From NCBI GenBank assembly GCA_910574455.1, contig CAJSYZ010000012.1:1853317-1917316 (forward strand): DNA of 64,000 nucleotides, written 5' to 3'. The stretch is from Trichaptum fuscoviolaceum (Eukaryota > Basidiomycota > Agaricomycetes > Hymenochaetales > Trichaptaceae). Shown one piece after another: positions 45,806-57,673 of this stretch; within the stretch, counting starts at the first letter, position 1, and each line of letters opens with the position of its first letter. A program made the translations under genes and the position numbers. The notes under the pieces were generated by a model, which worked only from the letters and a program-made list of their open reading frames with translations, was not told the origin of the DNA and searched no databases.

Positions 45806-48692
45806 CTATACTGTGTCGTGCCTCTTCAGCGCTTGTGAAGGACGTGCACCCGGGCGGCGTATTCGCGCAACGCGCTCCGCCAGCGCAGAGAGCTCATCGT
45901 CTTCTTCGCTCTCCAGCGTGCGCCGGAACTTCTTGTCGATATCGCTGTCATCCGGACTTCCAAACCGCATGCGAGTTGACGGGGCCTGTAGCGCTGGGAA
46001 CTCGGGATTGGACTCGTGGAATTCGGGCATACGCTCGTTTGTCATGTCGGAGCGTCGACTGTGAGTGTGAGGCAAATTCAAGTCAGCGATTTTCCTGCGC
46101 GGGGCTGGGTACAAGGAAGACTTACGCATCGTCGAAGCTGCGGATTGAACGCCTTATCTGGTTGCCACGCACGCCGAGTGCGTCCGCGGATTCTGTTCTT
46201 GCACGAATAGCAGCAAGGCCGGATGCCTCCATCGCTGCATTCAATTCTGAGGCAGTTTCCGCTTCTTCTCTATGGTAATCATCGGGTCGGTGAGCGTTTC
46301 ATCGCGCAATGAGGGGAAATACATACCGGAGCAACTGGAAAACACGGCGCATCTTTCCGACCGCCATAATCTTTTGCTTGATCGCTGCACGTCTTGCTGC
46401 AGCGGCAGCCTCAGCTTCAGCACTAGTATCCATCGGTTTCTCGTCATCCGAAGACGACTCTTCCAACTCCTCCGCTGTGCAGCAAGACAAAATGGCAAGC
46501 AGCATCTGTACAACTAAACAGGCGATGAACTTTTCATCAGATTATACGAAGGTCGAGCGTGACAGAAGACGAACTCTTATCGCCCACAAAGGGTAAACTC
46601 CATGTGAACGCATCCATGAAGTTTGGCAGCCAGTACGGATGGCTGCTCGCATTGAACTGGCGGATTGTTATGTTCTTATTCGCATACTTGAGAACCGCCC
46701 CACGGTTGTGGTAGAAGTCGCAGTAGTTAGGGGCTGAGAAGATAGTGATCACGGACGGAAACTTTTTCGCAGGTGTTTTGCGGTACATTTGGTATCTTTG
46801 AATGTATGTCATGCGCTTAATAACGAAGCTGTCACAATCTCTGCAATGCGTACCCTTGGTTTTGTACTTCATGTCCACGAATAATTCCCAGCAAGTTGTT
46901 TCGGTCGAGGAAGTTGCACGCGGCTTCATAGCTGCATGTTTCATTAGTCCTAAACCATGAAGACGATAAAACAGAAACTAACGTGTAGAAGAAAGAGCAT
47001 CCGCGAGCTGGATTATGCAAGAATGAGGAGTTCCCATTGGCAGTTGTTCCTGTCGCCGCATCTTCACTTCCGAAGTTGGCAACAGGGTCTGACCAAAGAA
47101 GGTCACATAGCAGTCCATGAGATGGCGGTTCCATGAATCTGTCAACCTTGGGATAACGAAGTCAGGGAGACAGTTAGATTCTACGCGCGTAAAGTGCGCA
47201 CCTTATTTATGTCGGCAATAGTATGAAGTTCGGGGGAGATGCCACCATGGACACAAAGGAAACGGCGGTCGAGGAGGGCGGCGATAGGAAGAGCATTAAA
47301 GGAATCACAACACTTGTCGTAAACAGCGGCGGAATATTTCCGTACACCTGATAAGCAAGTGACAGGGAGGTCAGAGTGAAAGTCGGAAAGGTCCACGTTT
47401 TTGACCACTCACATTCACGTTGGAATGTGAAGTACTCCGTTAAATGTCGGCATTCATGGTTTCCACGGAGGAGATACACATGTTCAGGGTAGCAAATCTT
47501 CAAGCTGTACAAGTATAATATACACTAAGAAGATGTAAGTAATCGGCAGACTGCGATCTCAGCTCAACGTTACCTCAATACCAAAACATCCTCGATCAAC
47601 ATAATCTCCTAAGAATAAATAAGTATTGTCGGCAGGATCGCCACCAATTTCGAGTATCTTCATGAGGTCATACTAGAAGCATTTGCAATATGAATAAGAG
47701 CGGTTTTGCAGCGAAGTATATCACCGAGCTCACAAATTGTCCATGAATGTCGCCACATACTAAAATGTAAGAATAGATATAAGCAATCGTATATCATTGG
47801 TTGCAGGCGAGGTAGTAAATCTCAATAATCAGCATACTGCAAGGGCGGTCAGAATTGATTGTCCCGAGAGCTATACTGCTTCTTCTTCTTATATGTGGCA
47901 GTAGTCCTCTGCACCTACATGCTGACATGGTCGAATGAGCTTATTGAACACTGTTCAGGGCTTCAACAACTCGAAGAAGCAAGTACACGATTCTGTCTTC
48001 CGCCCAGCCCGACAACCATTAAGAATGGTTCCACCGACGTGCTAAGCTGGTGAAGTTGAAGTTGAAGGCCGACACGAAGGTCTGATCAATCTTCCAAAGT
48101 CAACCCAATGGTTGTATCGAAAGATGTGTGCATAGTCAATACACGGAAGGCCAAGCGTCAATACGGCGAACCGGGAGTCTAGGTCCGGACAAACGGCGTG
48201 TGCAAGAAGAGGATTGACACTTCTTCATCTCGCACCGCCTCGCGGCCAAGAGTACGGAAGTATAAACCGACGTACTCACCAGTTATAGGTCCTTGAACCT
48301 CCAACATATTCTGCTCATTCCGAAGCAGCTTCGTGGCCTCCTCCAGGAGGTATAACGCCTGTCCTTCTGTCACTCGCCCCTCCCGAAAGAGATGCTCCCG
48401 CAGGAAGTTAACATTCGGTCTTCGCCCAAGCTCGCCGTAAACGAAAAACTCGTCATCTGTAGGCTTATTCCAAGCCGGCTCTGGGACCTGAAAACGCGTT
48501 CAAAACAGTCGTTGACTTAGGAGAAACGCGAAAGAGACGCGACGAAGCACGTACGTTTGGCGCCTGCCGTACTTTGCATTGCGCGGCGAAGCCTGGGTGT
48601 TCTATTTGCGTTAACGACCTCTGTAGAGGTGGCTTGTCTTGGATATGCGAGATAACACTCCGTATGTAGCTCGGGTCGTCTTCTCTCTGCAT
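45806..48692 (-). CDS. Calcineurin A (PP2B) catalytic subunit, divergent
   Basis: A multi-exon minus-strand gene of ~596 aa. It has the metallophosphatase core: [57 protein letters not shown] and [18 protein letters not shown]. The PP2B-specific region reads NIRQFN-type ([20 protein letters not shown]), then [11 protein letters not shown]. The regulatory tail has a calmodulin-binding helix ([20 protein letters not shown]) and an autoinhibitory-like segment (IRSFDDA...NERMPEF). It dephosphorylates Crz1-type targets on calcium-calmodulin binding. Odd points: residues usually fixed in fungi are changed (CFGIE for YFSIE, HNPARG for [17 protein letters not shown] for PNYLDVYNNKA), suggesting a paralogue. 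The intron before VCGDIHG is 520 nt (47760-48279), far above the norm. The N-terminus (ATG 48692, 46 residues before VPEPAW) is tentative. Confidence 0.88.
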
Positions 48693-51600
48693 AATAAAAA
48701 GTGTTGATGGAAGTAAGGACAAAAGTGGGACAAAGACGCTTGTCGACAAGCGCGCAGATCACGACGCGTGCCAGTGGTTGCCAGTGACTATCAACACAAC
48801 TCATGCCCGTAAGCACTGACATTAACCACAAATCCATCGTCCCTTGATGCTCTTGCACATAGACGGAATGTAGGCGATTGCATGATCCGACTTTGGGAGA
48901 TCTATGACAAAAATAGGCGAACAGTAATCTTGTGCATCTGATGCGGGGCGCAAATGAATTTTGGGCTCAAGTTCTCGGTGTTGAATGGGCCCTTGCAATC
49001 TCTCATTTCTTAAGACTTGCAGCTGATATAGCTCCTCAAGCTCTGAAACGAAAGGCTGACTTGTAGTTAAGGTGAGTGCGAGTTCAACTATCAATAGCAG
49101 CAACTTCAAGTTGACACTAGAATCATAGCTTCGTTAACACCAGTGACTATGAATTAACAGCACCAACGTCATCTCCAACAATATGATTTGACTCAGCGAT
49201 GAGGCGCGCCGAGCCGTGTAAACAGAGTGACCGGTTGCATTCAATCATGGGTGATGATCCTCATTCTTGTCCAACAACCTTTGATTCACTCACCTTATAA
49301 CTGCAGCGTCCGTGACAATATACATACGCCACTTGCATCTTTCTCAACTCCATACTCTCATCAAGCTCGTTGACTTCAGATCATTTCACTCCTGCTTCAG
49401 CTCTTCGCGCTTGTCTTTACTACCGGAAGCCCCTATATCAACACAAATGCCAATGTCAAACTGAACACGGACTGAACACGCGACCGAATATCTACAACAG
49501 TAATCTCAATCTTGAAGCGCGTGGATGGGAAAGGGCGGCTGGAGCGCCGGGTGTGCGGTGTATATGATCGTGCAAACAGAGAATCAATGTACTCGGGTAC
49601 TGCTTAGGCATCCGCATACTCGAGCTTCTCACATGACGGGCTCGGAACTCGAGGGGCAAGCTCTACACCGTCCCCGAGCGCACTGAAGAGCGCCAGCACG
49701 ACGTTGGACAATGACGGGGCACTGAAGACACTCTTTGCCCTCAAGGAAGGTAACCGGCCCCTCGTGCACCTGACGAACAAGAAGCACCTGTCGATTGACC
49801 CCGCCGGCGGAGAGACTATGTGGAAGCATTGAGAGTGATGGAATGAATGCCAGAGCAGAAAAGGTGCGTCGTTCACGGTGTCAGCGCGAGCAGCTAGCCT
49901 TATTCTACTACGTCTACTTGATCCTCGTTTATAGGGGAGGAGACGCAAAAAGACGGCTTAGGCCCCTGGGGCGTTCATCGACATTTCCATGCGTCGGTTC
50001 TTCTCAAGGAGGACTTCCGTTTCCCGAATTTACTCCTGTGTGTCCCATGCTGTTCTCGGCGTTGGAGCTACGTATCACTGCTATTTGCTCAGCTCCCTTG
50101 CCGACCAAGCTTACTTCGGTAATCTGTGAAACCAGTGTTTAAGCTACGAATTGTTAGCTGACTCGGATGAGAGACGAGGCTCGGTGAGGCAAAGTCGTTT
50201 TCCTCTAATGGAGTCACTACTTGTGGTTGATCCGGTCCTCATTTTCGTGATTTCGTGAGTTCACTTGGCCTCTCAAGAATCAATCGTTGACCTTGTGCAA
50301 AATGACATGCACTACAAAGTAGCTCGTGCCCTTCGCGACCTCGGAAACCAGCTAGAGAGCCCTACTTGTTTTAATACTCTCGAGTCCAAGGAGAAAAGCT
50401 CCTGTCATTGTCGTGTTACAATTCATGGTACACTCATTTCCTCTTTCGTTTTTCGCAGATCTATGCCGTTAGTATATTGGCGCATCCGAAAATCAAAACG
50501 CAAATCCTCGATCATCCTTCTTTTACAGCTTTAACCCGATCGTCTTCCTCGCATTTCAATAGCCTATTCTTCTAAGGTTAATGTGGAAGTTCAACTGCCT
50601 CTGACAGAATCTATCACTCCCCTTTCGGCAGGTTCAATCCCTTTCCTGCCTCACACAGTCCTATTTCTTGCTCATTTTCTCTCACTTTCAATACCTTGTT
50701 GCTCAAAGTTTTCCCGGAACGACTGCGAGATACTCCTCGTGTTGATGTTTTTACCTTCCATTTCTTTCAGGTAGTGAAACGTCGGCGGCTTGACTCGATC
50801 GTAATCCGTTCACAATCTGCCTTCAATCATAACACCATCCTATTATGGTCATTAGCTTGCGTTTGGCGTTGACATAACTGACATTCCAACTGTCTCGACC
50901 GGTATGTTTCGAAAACATTAACTGGGAGTCAAATTCAACCCCCGAAGACGGAATATCCGGCATGCTTCGGATCCGGAAGAGAGGAGTCGGGCGTTCACTG
51001 GACGCGGCAGGTAAGTCCCGATAACACTAGCCGGAACTCCATAATCACGACATGGTGACGGCTGACGTCGCAGCTGCGGTAGCTCGCAACGCGGGGAGCT
51101 CGTTTCTTTTCTTTGAAATTAGCGATAATACAGCTCCACATCGCAATTTGCTCTCTACATTCCGCGATTTTTCGCGACTGGGCCTTCGTTTACGTGCTTT
51201 ATTCGCCTGAACAACCGCCAGGCAATCCAGAAAGCTCAGAGGCTCGGGAAGCTCTCATATTTTTCTTCGATTTTCCATATGCGACATATCAATCGGCGGC
51301 AATTGTTCATATACAGATAATCACCTTCTCTGAATGGCAGACGGAATACATTAAGTCGCCTCATGCCCTCGACTTCTTGCCTTGAATTGGCGATTGCTTG
51401 TTGTCGCTTTCGGTGAACGCTAGCTATGACGGCTCCTGATCTTTCTCCTCTGAGTCTCTGACCGGACGATTAATTTGCCTTGAAATATCACATTTGTTAA
51501 AGATGGCCTGTTATACACATTGCATGTGGACGGTAATGTCGCAAGTTACGCTATTTGTTTTGATTTTGACAGGAAACTGGCATCAAGGTTAAAATTTCGA

Positions 51601-52385
51601 TCGTCCGGTCAGTTCGGTGTAATTCCGACAGGATCTGTCGCGATCGCGATGATGAATATATTCGGATTAAGCATGAAACCGAGGGAATAACATACGCTAA
51701 TTTCAATAGAATATGGGTGGGGCGCCTTTCTCCTTTCGTCCTTCCTTTCATCAGAAATTGTTCTTCCTCTTTTGCTCCATCACGACGAGCGCATCAACCA
51801 CCACTTCTCCATCTTCTCGCAAACCGTCTTCCCTAGGATGCGATGGTAGAAAATTGAAGAGATCCTACTCACATGGCTGAAAATTTGGCTGATCGCAATC
51901 ATTTGAAATTCTGGTAAATAACAAGATGGGATGAATCGGGCCCGCCGGCTTTAACTCAATCAACGACGTCAACCGGACGGAAATCCCATCGTTTAATTGT
52001 CAGGGTCGCATGGGTCGATAATTGGCTTACGCGTTCTAGCGCTTACAGGGTGATCGACGCGTTTCAGTCTAACCATTCTGACCAGCCGCCAACCCAAGCA
52101 TGGTCCAAAGGAACTTTCGTTCTTCTGTCATCAAGCAGAACATGATGGCAAAATTATGAAATGAGCGAGTGCATCATTTTCACCTGGGAAAACAAGCAAG
52201 CAACGCAGACTCTATCAGCTCGCCCGCCGACATACATATAAGCCGACATGTCCTACACTTTCGTCCTCTCATCGGCTTCTCAGTCTTCTGTCTCTTGTAT
52301 CCTTCTTTCCTCGACGACTTCGTTCGACGCCCAACTAACCCACCCACCCACACTCCTTTGATTTTATTTCGATAAAATACCAAAC
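48693..52385. other. 3.7-kb region without a supported gene
   Basis: One frame at ~49640-49833 (+) has GC-rich third positions and coding texture (DNDGALKTLFALKEG, then NRPLVHLTNKKHLSIDPAGG) but ends in a stop and has no recognised partner exons or family. The rest is unremarkable. The last ~150 bp before 52386 hold a TATA-like word (ACATATAAGC, about 52233) and pyrimidine-rich stretches, probably the promoter of the secreted-protein gene. Confidence 0.4.
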
Positions 52386-53186
52386 ATGCGTGCTTTCACC
52401 GCTATCTCCCTCGCTGCCTCTGCGGCCTTCTCTCTTTTCGCCTCCGCCGCTCCGATCGCTCAGGTGGATGTCAGTGGTCTCGTCGGCACTGTTGAGGGCA
52501 CTGTCGACGGTGTTGTTTCCACTGTCGTGGGTACTGTTGACGATGTCACCTCGAAAGTTGGTCTCAACCTCCGTGACGAGAAGCCATCCATCCCAGTCAT
52601 CCTCACCGACCTAACGTCCAAGCTTGGACCGGTCACCGCGAAGCTTCGTAAGACTTTCTTACAACTTTATCTTCTCAATTGATATTGACTTTCTCGTGCT
52701 TTAGAATTCATCAACTCCAACAACGCGACCTCAGAGGTTATCACCCCGATCCTCAAGGATGTCGTTACCCTCGTCGGTGAGGCTGTGACCGCCGTGAACT
52801 CGCTTGTTGGCGAGCCCGTGGAGGTCATCCTCGCATCTGTTGAGGGCACGGTCACTGTTGCCCTTGGTGAGGTTGCGAAGCTCCTTGCCGGCGTTCTTAC
52901 TGTATGTGTCTACGTCCCTTCATCATATGTGCATGTATCTTACCACTGGTAATAGCTCGTTCTCTCGGCTCTCGGTCAAGTCCTTGCCATTGTCGGTAAG
53001 GATCTCTCGATCCTCGGCCCCGTTCTCAGCGCGGTCGGCGCCATCCTCGCCCAGCTCGTTTCCGGTGTTTTGGCCCTCGTCGATGGCCTCCTCCCCGAGC
53101 TCCTCCCACTCGTCGCCAGCCTCATCCCAACTGTCAAGGGCGTCCTTTTCACCACCCTCGCTGGTGTCCTCGGCCTCAAACTTTGA
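52386..53186 (+). CDS. Small secreted helix-rich protein (229 aa), function unknown
   Basis: Exons 52386-52647, 52705-52901 and 52956-53186. A clear signal peptide (MRAFTAISLAASAAFSLFAS, cut near AAPIA) is followed by degenerate Val/Thr/Gly heptad-like repeats (VSGLVGTVEGTVDGVVSTVV). The C-terminal half is very hydrophobic and helical (LLAGVLTLVLSALGQVLAIV, then GVLALVDGLLPELLPLVASL). It contains no cysteine, so it is not a hydrophobin. GC-rich third positions suggest high expression. A protein of the same general type lies 2.5 kb downstream. Surface-active or cell-wall roles are guesses. Confidence 0.75.
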
Positions 53187-55660
53187 TTGTTGACTCCGAC
53201 ATGAGACGCCTTTTTGATAGACTTGATTTCTCATGACCTATACCCTTCTGCGCGTGGATCGCACATTATTTGTTGCTGTATCCGTGTAGCGTGGTCGGTA
53301 CTACAATACCGCAATTGTCTATAATGCACTTTTTACATTCATCATTGCCATTGCTTATAAGTCTCTGATCGTGCCAGCAAAGTCATTATCGTGCGACTGA
53401 TACTCTGAGTTCATGAACTGAATACCAAGTGTCGATATGTAAGAGGCTAAGAGCTAATTCGCGTTTGCTACGTTCTTTATTTTGCAAGTTGCTTATCTTC
53501 CAAGACACTTTTTTCACCCGAGCGAGAACTCAAGGTACTACGCAGATGCTGACTGATTGTTTCCATTGATAGTAGTCCGACTATCTTGGTGTCTACAATC
53601 ATGTAAACCGAGCATCAGATAGTGCTGCTTATTGGCGCTGGACCAATTGGATATACATGTATTCGGAGGAGTCTCGGAAGAGCCTCCGGCGTACGGGAGA
53701 GCTCGACAACGTATAGCACTTGCACGAAAATTGCGCCTACCGCGGGAGGACTCGAATACACCTCCGTGTAGTGTTAAAGTAAATCAAAACTCCTGCGTGT
53801 AAGCCTTGTATCGCAAATATCGTAAAAGGATTTACTGCAGTAGAAGATTGATGATCAACATCCAGGGCAAGACTTCAATGGTACATACTGCACACTAATC
53901 CCCGCATCCAGTGACCGTCTCTCCAGACTTAGTTTTGTTCTTCAGACGGGGGAGCAAACCAGCCCTAACCGAAGGAAGTTCCGAAGGGCGGAAATCTCAA
54001 CTTCGGCAACAGCTACAGCAATGGCTCGGGGTTTGTACAGCGATGATCCTGCTTCGAGGGATAAGCTCGCTCGGCGCAGAGACAAAAGCTTGATAACGAT
54101 AGCGATGGCTCTGAGGCTATATAGAAATAGCTGTAGCAGCCGAATACCATTGTGTTCGAATAACCTGAGTTTTCATTGCTGTCGGTGAGTGGTATCTCGT
54201 CCTTGCATATAACTCGAAGGTTACAGGGGGATGTGAATACGGGGTGCTTGTTTCCTCAGTGTCCCTCCCCCAATTTCCTCCTATCGACGCACAGACCAAC
54301 GGACCACAACTCTGCGTTCAGATGAGATAAATTCTGCGGACCCGGGCGTGCCTTAGGATAAAAGTAACGGTACTTCTCTGAACTCTCTCCTACATTTTTG
54401 CTTCGAAAAAGGCGCCTTGCGTTAGCACCGCGACTTCTCGCGTAATACTTCTTCAAAACTGCCGTTAATGTTCGCAAAACGTGTTAGGGCTGCCTTTCAT
54501 GGTAAGCATTTCCGTTCGTAATCGATGTATATATAGGCTGTCGTTTGTTTCCCTACTGACCGTGACGTAGGAGCAGGAGTTTTCAGAGCTTGGAATAGAC
54601 ACATTTCATGCCAGGGTGCTGAAAATACAAGGCCGACATTAGCGGTGATAGGTAGTCTGGTGATCTTATGGGAAGGTGTCGGAAGAAAGCTGTGTGATGA
54701 GGCGATCTGCTACGACGTAGATGTTTGATAAATGAAACGTCTGACTGCTAAATCCTCCGCTTCCGATAGAATAGAATGCATAGCATGTCCCGCGGTGACT
54801 CCGCATAAAGGTGTTGACCTCTGTGCAGTCACGGTCATGGTCATGGTCGTTGGAGTAGTGTGCTATTCCCATACAATTCTCGGCATCTTCAAGCCGTGAT
54901 CGACGTCGGCTATTGCCGGCAGTAAAACTTGACTCAAATGGACAAAGACATAACCCGTTTTTGTGCCCAATGTAACAAACATTAGTACAGTGAACGCCAT
55001 CGACGAAGATGACTTACTCTGATACCTGCAGATGTATTCTTTCCTTGATGCAAAAGGCGAGTCTCTTCTGATAGTTCCCAGTCGCCGCCGAGCATCCCAT
55101 CTTCTGATCTTGTACTGCGTCATGCTTGCACACGTTGGATCACCAATCAACTTCAGTACGTTTATTTTCCCACTTCTATCCATCTGATATGTGCTGCAGG
55201 ATCATGCCATCCTCTGGGGATACTCGGCATGAATAGCAAGCTCCACAACTCCGTATCAAAGGCGTGCCAAGTAGCACTGCACTCTTGGTCCGTGCACGTA
55301 GAAGCGACTTTATTTTCCGCGGGGAAGCATTTGAACAATAGTCCGCCTGCAGTTTTCAGTATCAATATTGTGAGAAGCACTACTTATCAATACCAAACTC
55401 GTTCCTGAAGCCCCTCTACTGAAGGAAATCGGCATATGCAACGATTCGTTCGTCATGGTCAGCGAATCCTGGCACTTCATCATGGTACACCAAAGCGGTA
55501 ACTTCTTCTAAACACGACTAACGCACACTCGGCCAAACAAGTTCTGAGATGTGTATAAAAGCTCAGGCTCATTCACCACAAAAAAATCATCGAATCTTGA
55601 ACTCACAAGTCCACATTCGATACTCAGACTTATCCAGTCTCAAGCCCTTCAAGCATCACA
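53187..55660. other. 2.5-kb region between the two secreted-protein genes
   Basis: Several minus-strand ORFs of 60-106 codons (54863-55380) include a hydrophobic stretch (MAFTVLMFVTLG), but none can be joined into a convincing gene. The last 100 bp contain a TATA-like word (GTGTATAAAAG, 55551-55561) 100 bp before the next start. Confidence 0.4.
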
Positions 55661-56416
55661 ATGTTGTTCTCCCGCTTCGCCTCTTACTTCGTCGGATTCG
55701 CATCCGTTGGTCTTCTTGCGACCGCCGCCGCCCTCCCGGGCGCTGAGCACGATGAGAAGAAGCGTCAGACCAGCAGTGTGACGAGCATCCTCGACGGGCT
55801 TTCAATCCAAGTTAACACCATCCTCCCGCAGATCAGTGAGTTTCGAGGATTACGTACCTTAATCATTATAAGATCTGACATTTGTCAATAGGTGCTCTCA
55901 ACCCCGACTCTTTGTCGAGCACCACGGCAGTTGCCCCTCTCGTAGCTGAGCTCACCACGGCGTTCAGCTCTGCTACGTCCAGCTTGACTGCCCTGAACTC
56001 CGGCGGCATACTTGGCTTGAAGAAGCGCGCAGACGACCCCACGGCAGTCGCCACCCAGCTCGCTTCAATCTCGACGGTCTGTTGTCGCCATTCCCTTAAC
56101 CTCATGTTCGAGAGCTAAAGCCCCTATTTACATCTAGAACATCGCCAACACTTTCGGCCCCTTCAAGAAGAACAAGCATTTCATCATCTTCGGCGGTCTG
56201 CTCACGGACGTCGACTTCGCACTCAAGGGTGTTCTCGTTGAAACCAGCTTCCTCGTCAGCGGCGTCTTGGTCACGGTCTCCGGACTGTAAGCAATTGATA
56301 AAAAGCATCTTCTGACCTGAATCTCTGACGAAGTCTGTTTCAGGCTTGTTGATGTCGCCTCAACGCTCACGGGCCTGGGGTTCACCCTGACCGTTACTCT
56401 TCTGGGTCTCTTGTAA
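55661..56416 (+). CDS. Small secreted helix-rich protein (193 aa), function unknown
   Basis: Exons 55661-55835, 55892-56076, 56138-56286 and 56344-56416. The signal peptide (ASYFVGFASVGLLATAAALP) precedes a dibasic KKR-Q site (EHDEKKRQTSS) that could be a Kex2 processing site. A second dibasic site (GLKKRADDP) lies mid-protein. The C-terminus is hydrophobic and beta/helix-rich (FGGLLTDVDFALKGVLVETS, ending TLTGLGFTLTVTLLGLL). The TATA box is at 55551-55561 (TATAAAAG). Same general design as the protein at 52.4 kb, but the sequences are not clearly homologous by eye. Confidence 0.72.
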
Positions 56417-57673
56417 AGTGATCCATGAATTGGCTTGCGAAAGCTTTCATCCGATTGGATAATTGATGTCGAGAATGTTCCATATTGGGTTTATTTGCTC
56501 CGCAAACGTTGCCAAGTGTCCAAGTTTCCTATAGTGTTGATATAATCGGGATGGAGTGTATTCGTTCGTTTGACTGTGGTTTCTATACGTGAAGAATAGT
56601 AGTTGTTGACTTCGATTTCCCGGAAGTGTGGTTTTGATCGGCAGCGGTACAGAGAACCTGCTATCATTGGACAGCGTGAGCTCAAAGTGTCGCTGATCCT
56701 GGGTTCTATGAGTCCGGGTGATAGAAAAGGCGCCATAGCAGAAAGACTTTAAATAGTCACTGTCCGTGTCAGGATTAGAGAATGTGCCATAATTAGGATC
56801 GATTGAAGCATGGAGAAAAATGTGCATACGATGGATTGCTTCATGGAATAGCTTTAGCTGCACTCTGCAACTGCACGAAAGTGTGAAAGGCGACATCGAT
56901 CTACGTAAGTGTTTACACGCACAAGGGTGAAACCTGAGACTGGCTAAATGACGACGTGAAGGTTTTTCTTCACCCGTTCTTGCAGCACGCATGTTCTTCT
57001 ATGCTTAATATAAATTTGGTGGAGCAGAAGCCATCAGATACCCGTGAATAGCTTCCAGCGGATTTAGACCGGGGGATAAAAAGACTGTAAGAAAAGCGAC
57101 TGAATCATGATGGCCACGTTGATCAACACTAACATAAATTAAACCCTGTCTCCAACGAACCTCAGGCTGGCATACGTTACTGACAATGTTCCCCAAAAAG
57201 CCCTCAGTCACAGGCTAACTAATCACCACGGCTGATAATTCATCCATAGGAGAGTTAATCCGACTAAAAGCTTCAGGTTTTGTCAAAACGCATCCTTGAT
57301 GAGAGGCTGGAGCCCATTCATGGACTCTGCATCCTGGAAGCACGATGCTGCAATACCCTGAAACAGTAGGAGGAAAAACGTTTGAGTCCCAGTCGTCCAG
57401 ACACGAAAGGTAGAGCAGAGCGATCAGCTGTTTTTGCTTTCTGAAAGTGCACATGATGGTTGGATGTACTCGGAAAGAGGAAGTAAAACTGCTTCAACTT
57501 GCTTCAGCTCCGTCCTGGCACTGGCACACAGGTCCGAGTCACGTGATAGAGACGCCCTCTTTCCCTTTCTCTTTGAAGACTCTTTCAACTTTGCCTCCCA
57601 CCGGGGGCCACAGCTCATGTTTTTTGCTAGAGACTCAAATCCACTCCTCCTTATCGAAGCGACATCAAGAAGG
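56417..57673. other. Intergenic, nothing recognised
   Basis: A 181-codon minus-strand ORF (56447-56992) shows no family resemblance and no coding texture. I treat the region as non-coding. Confidence 0.4.
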
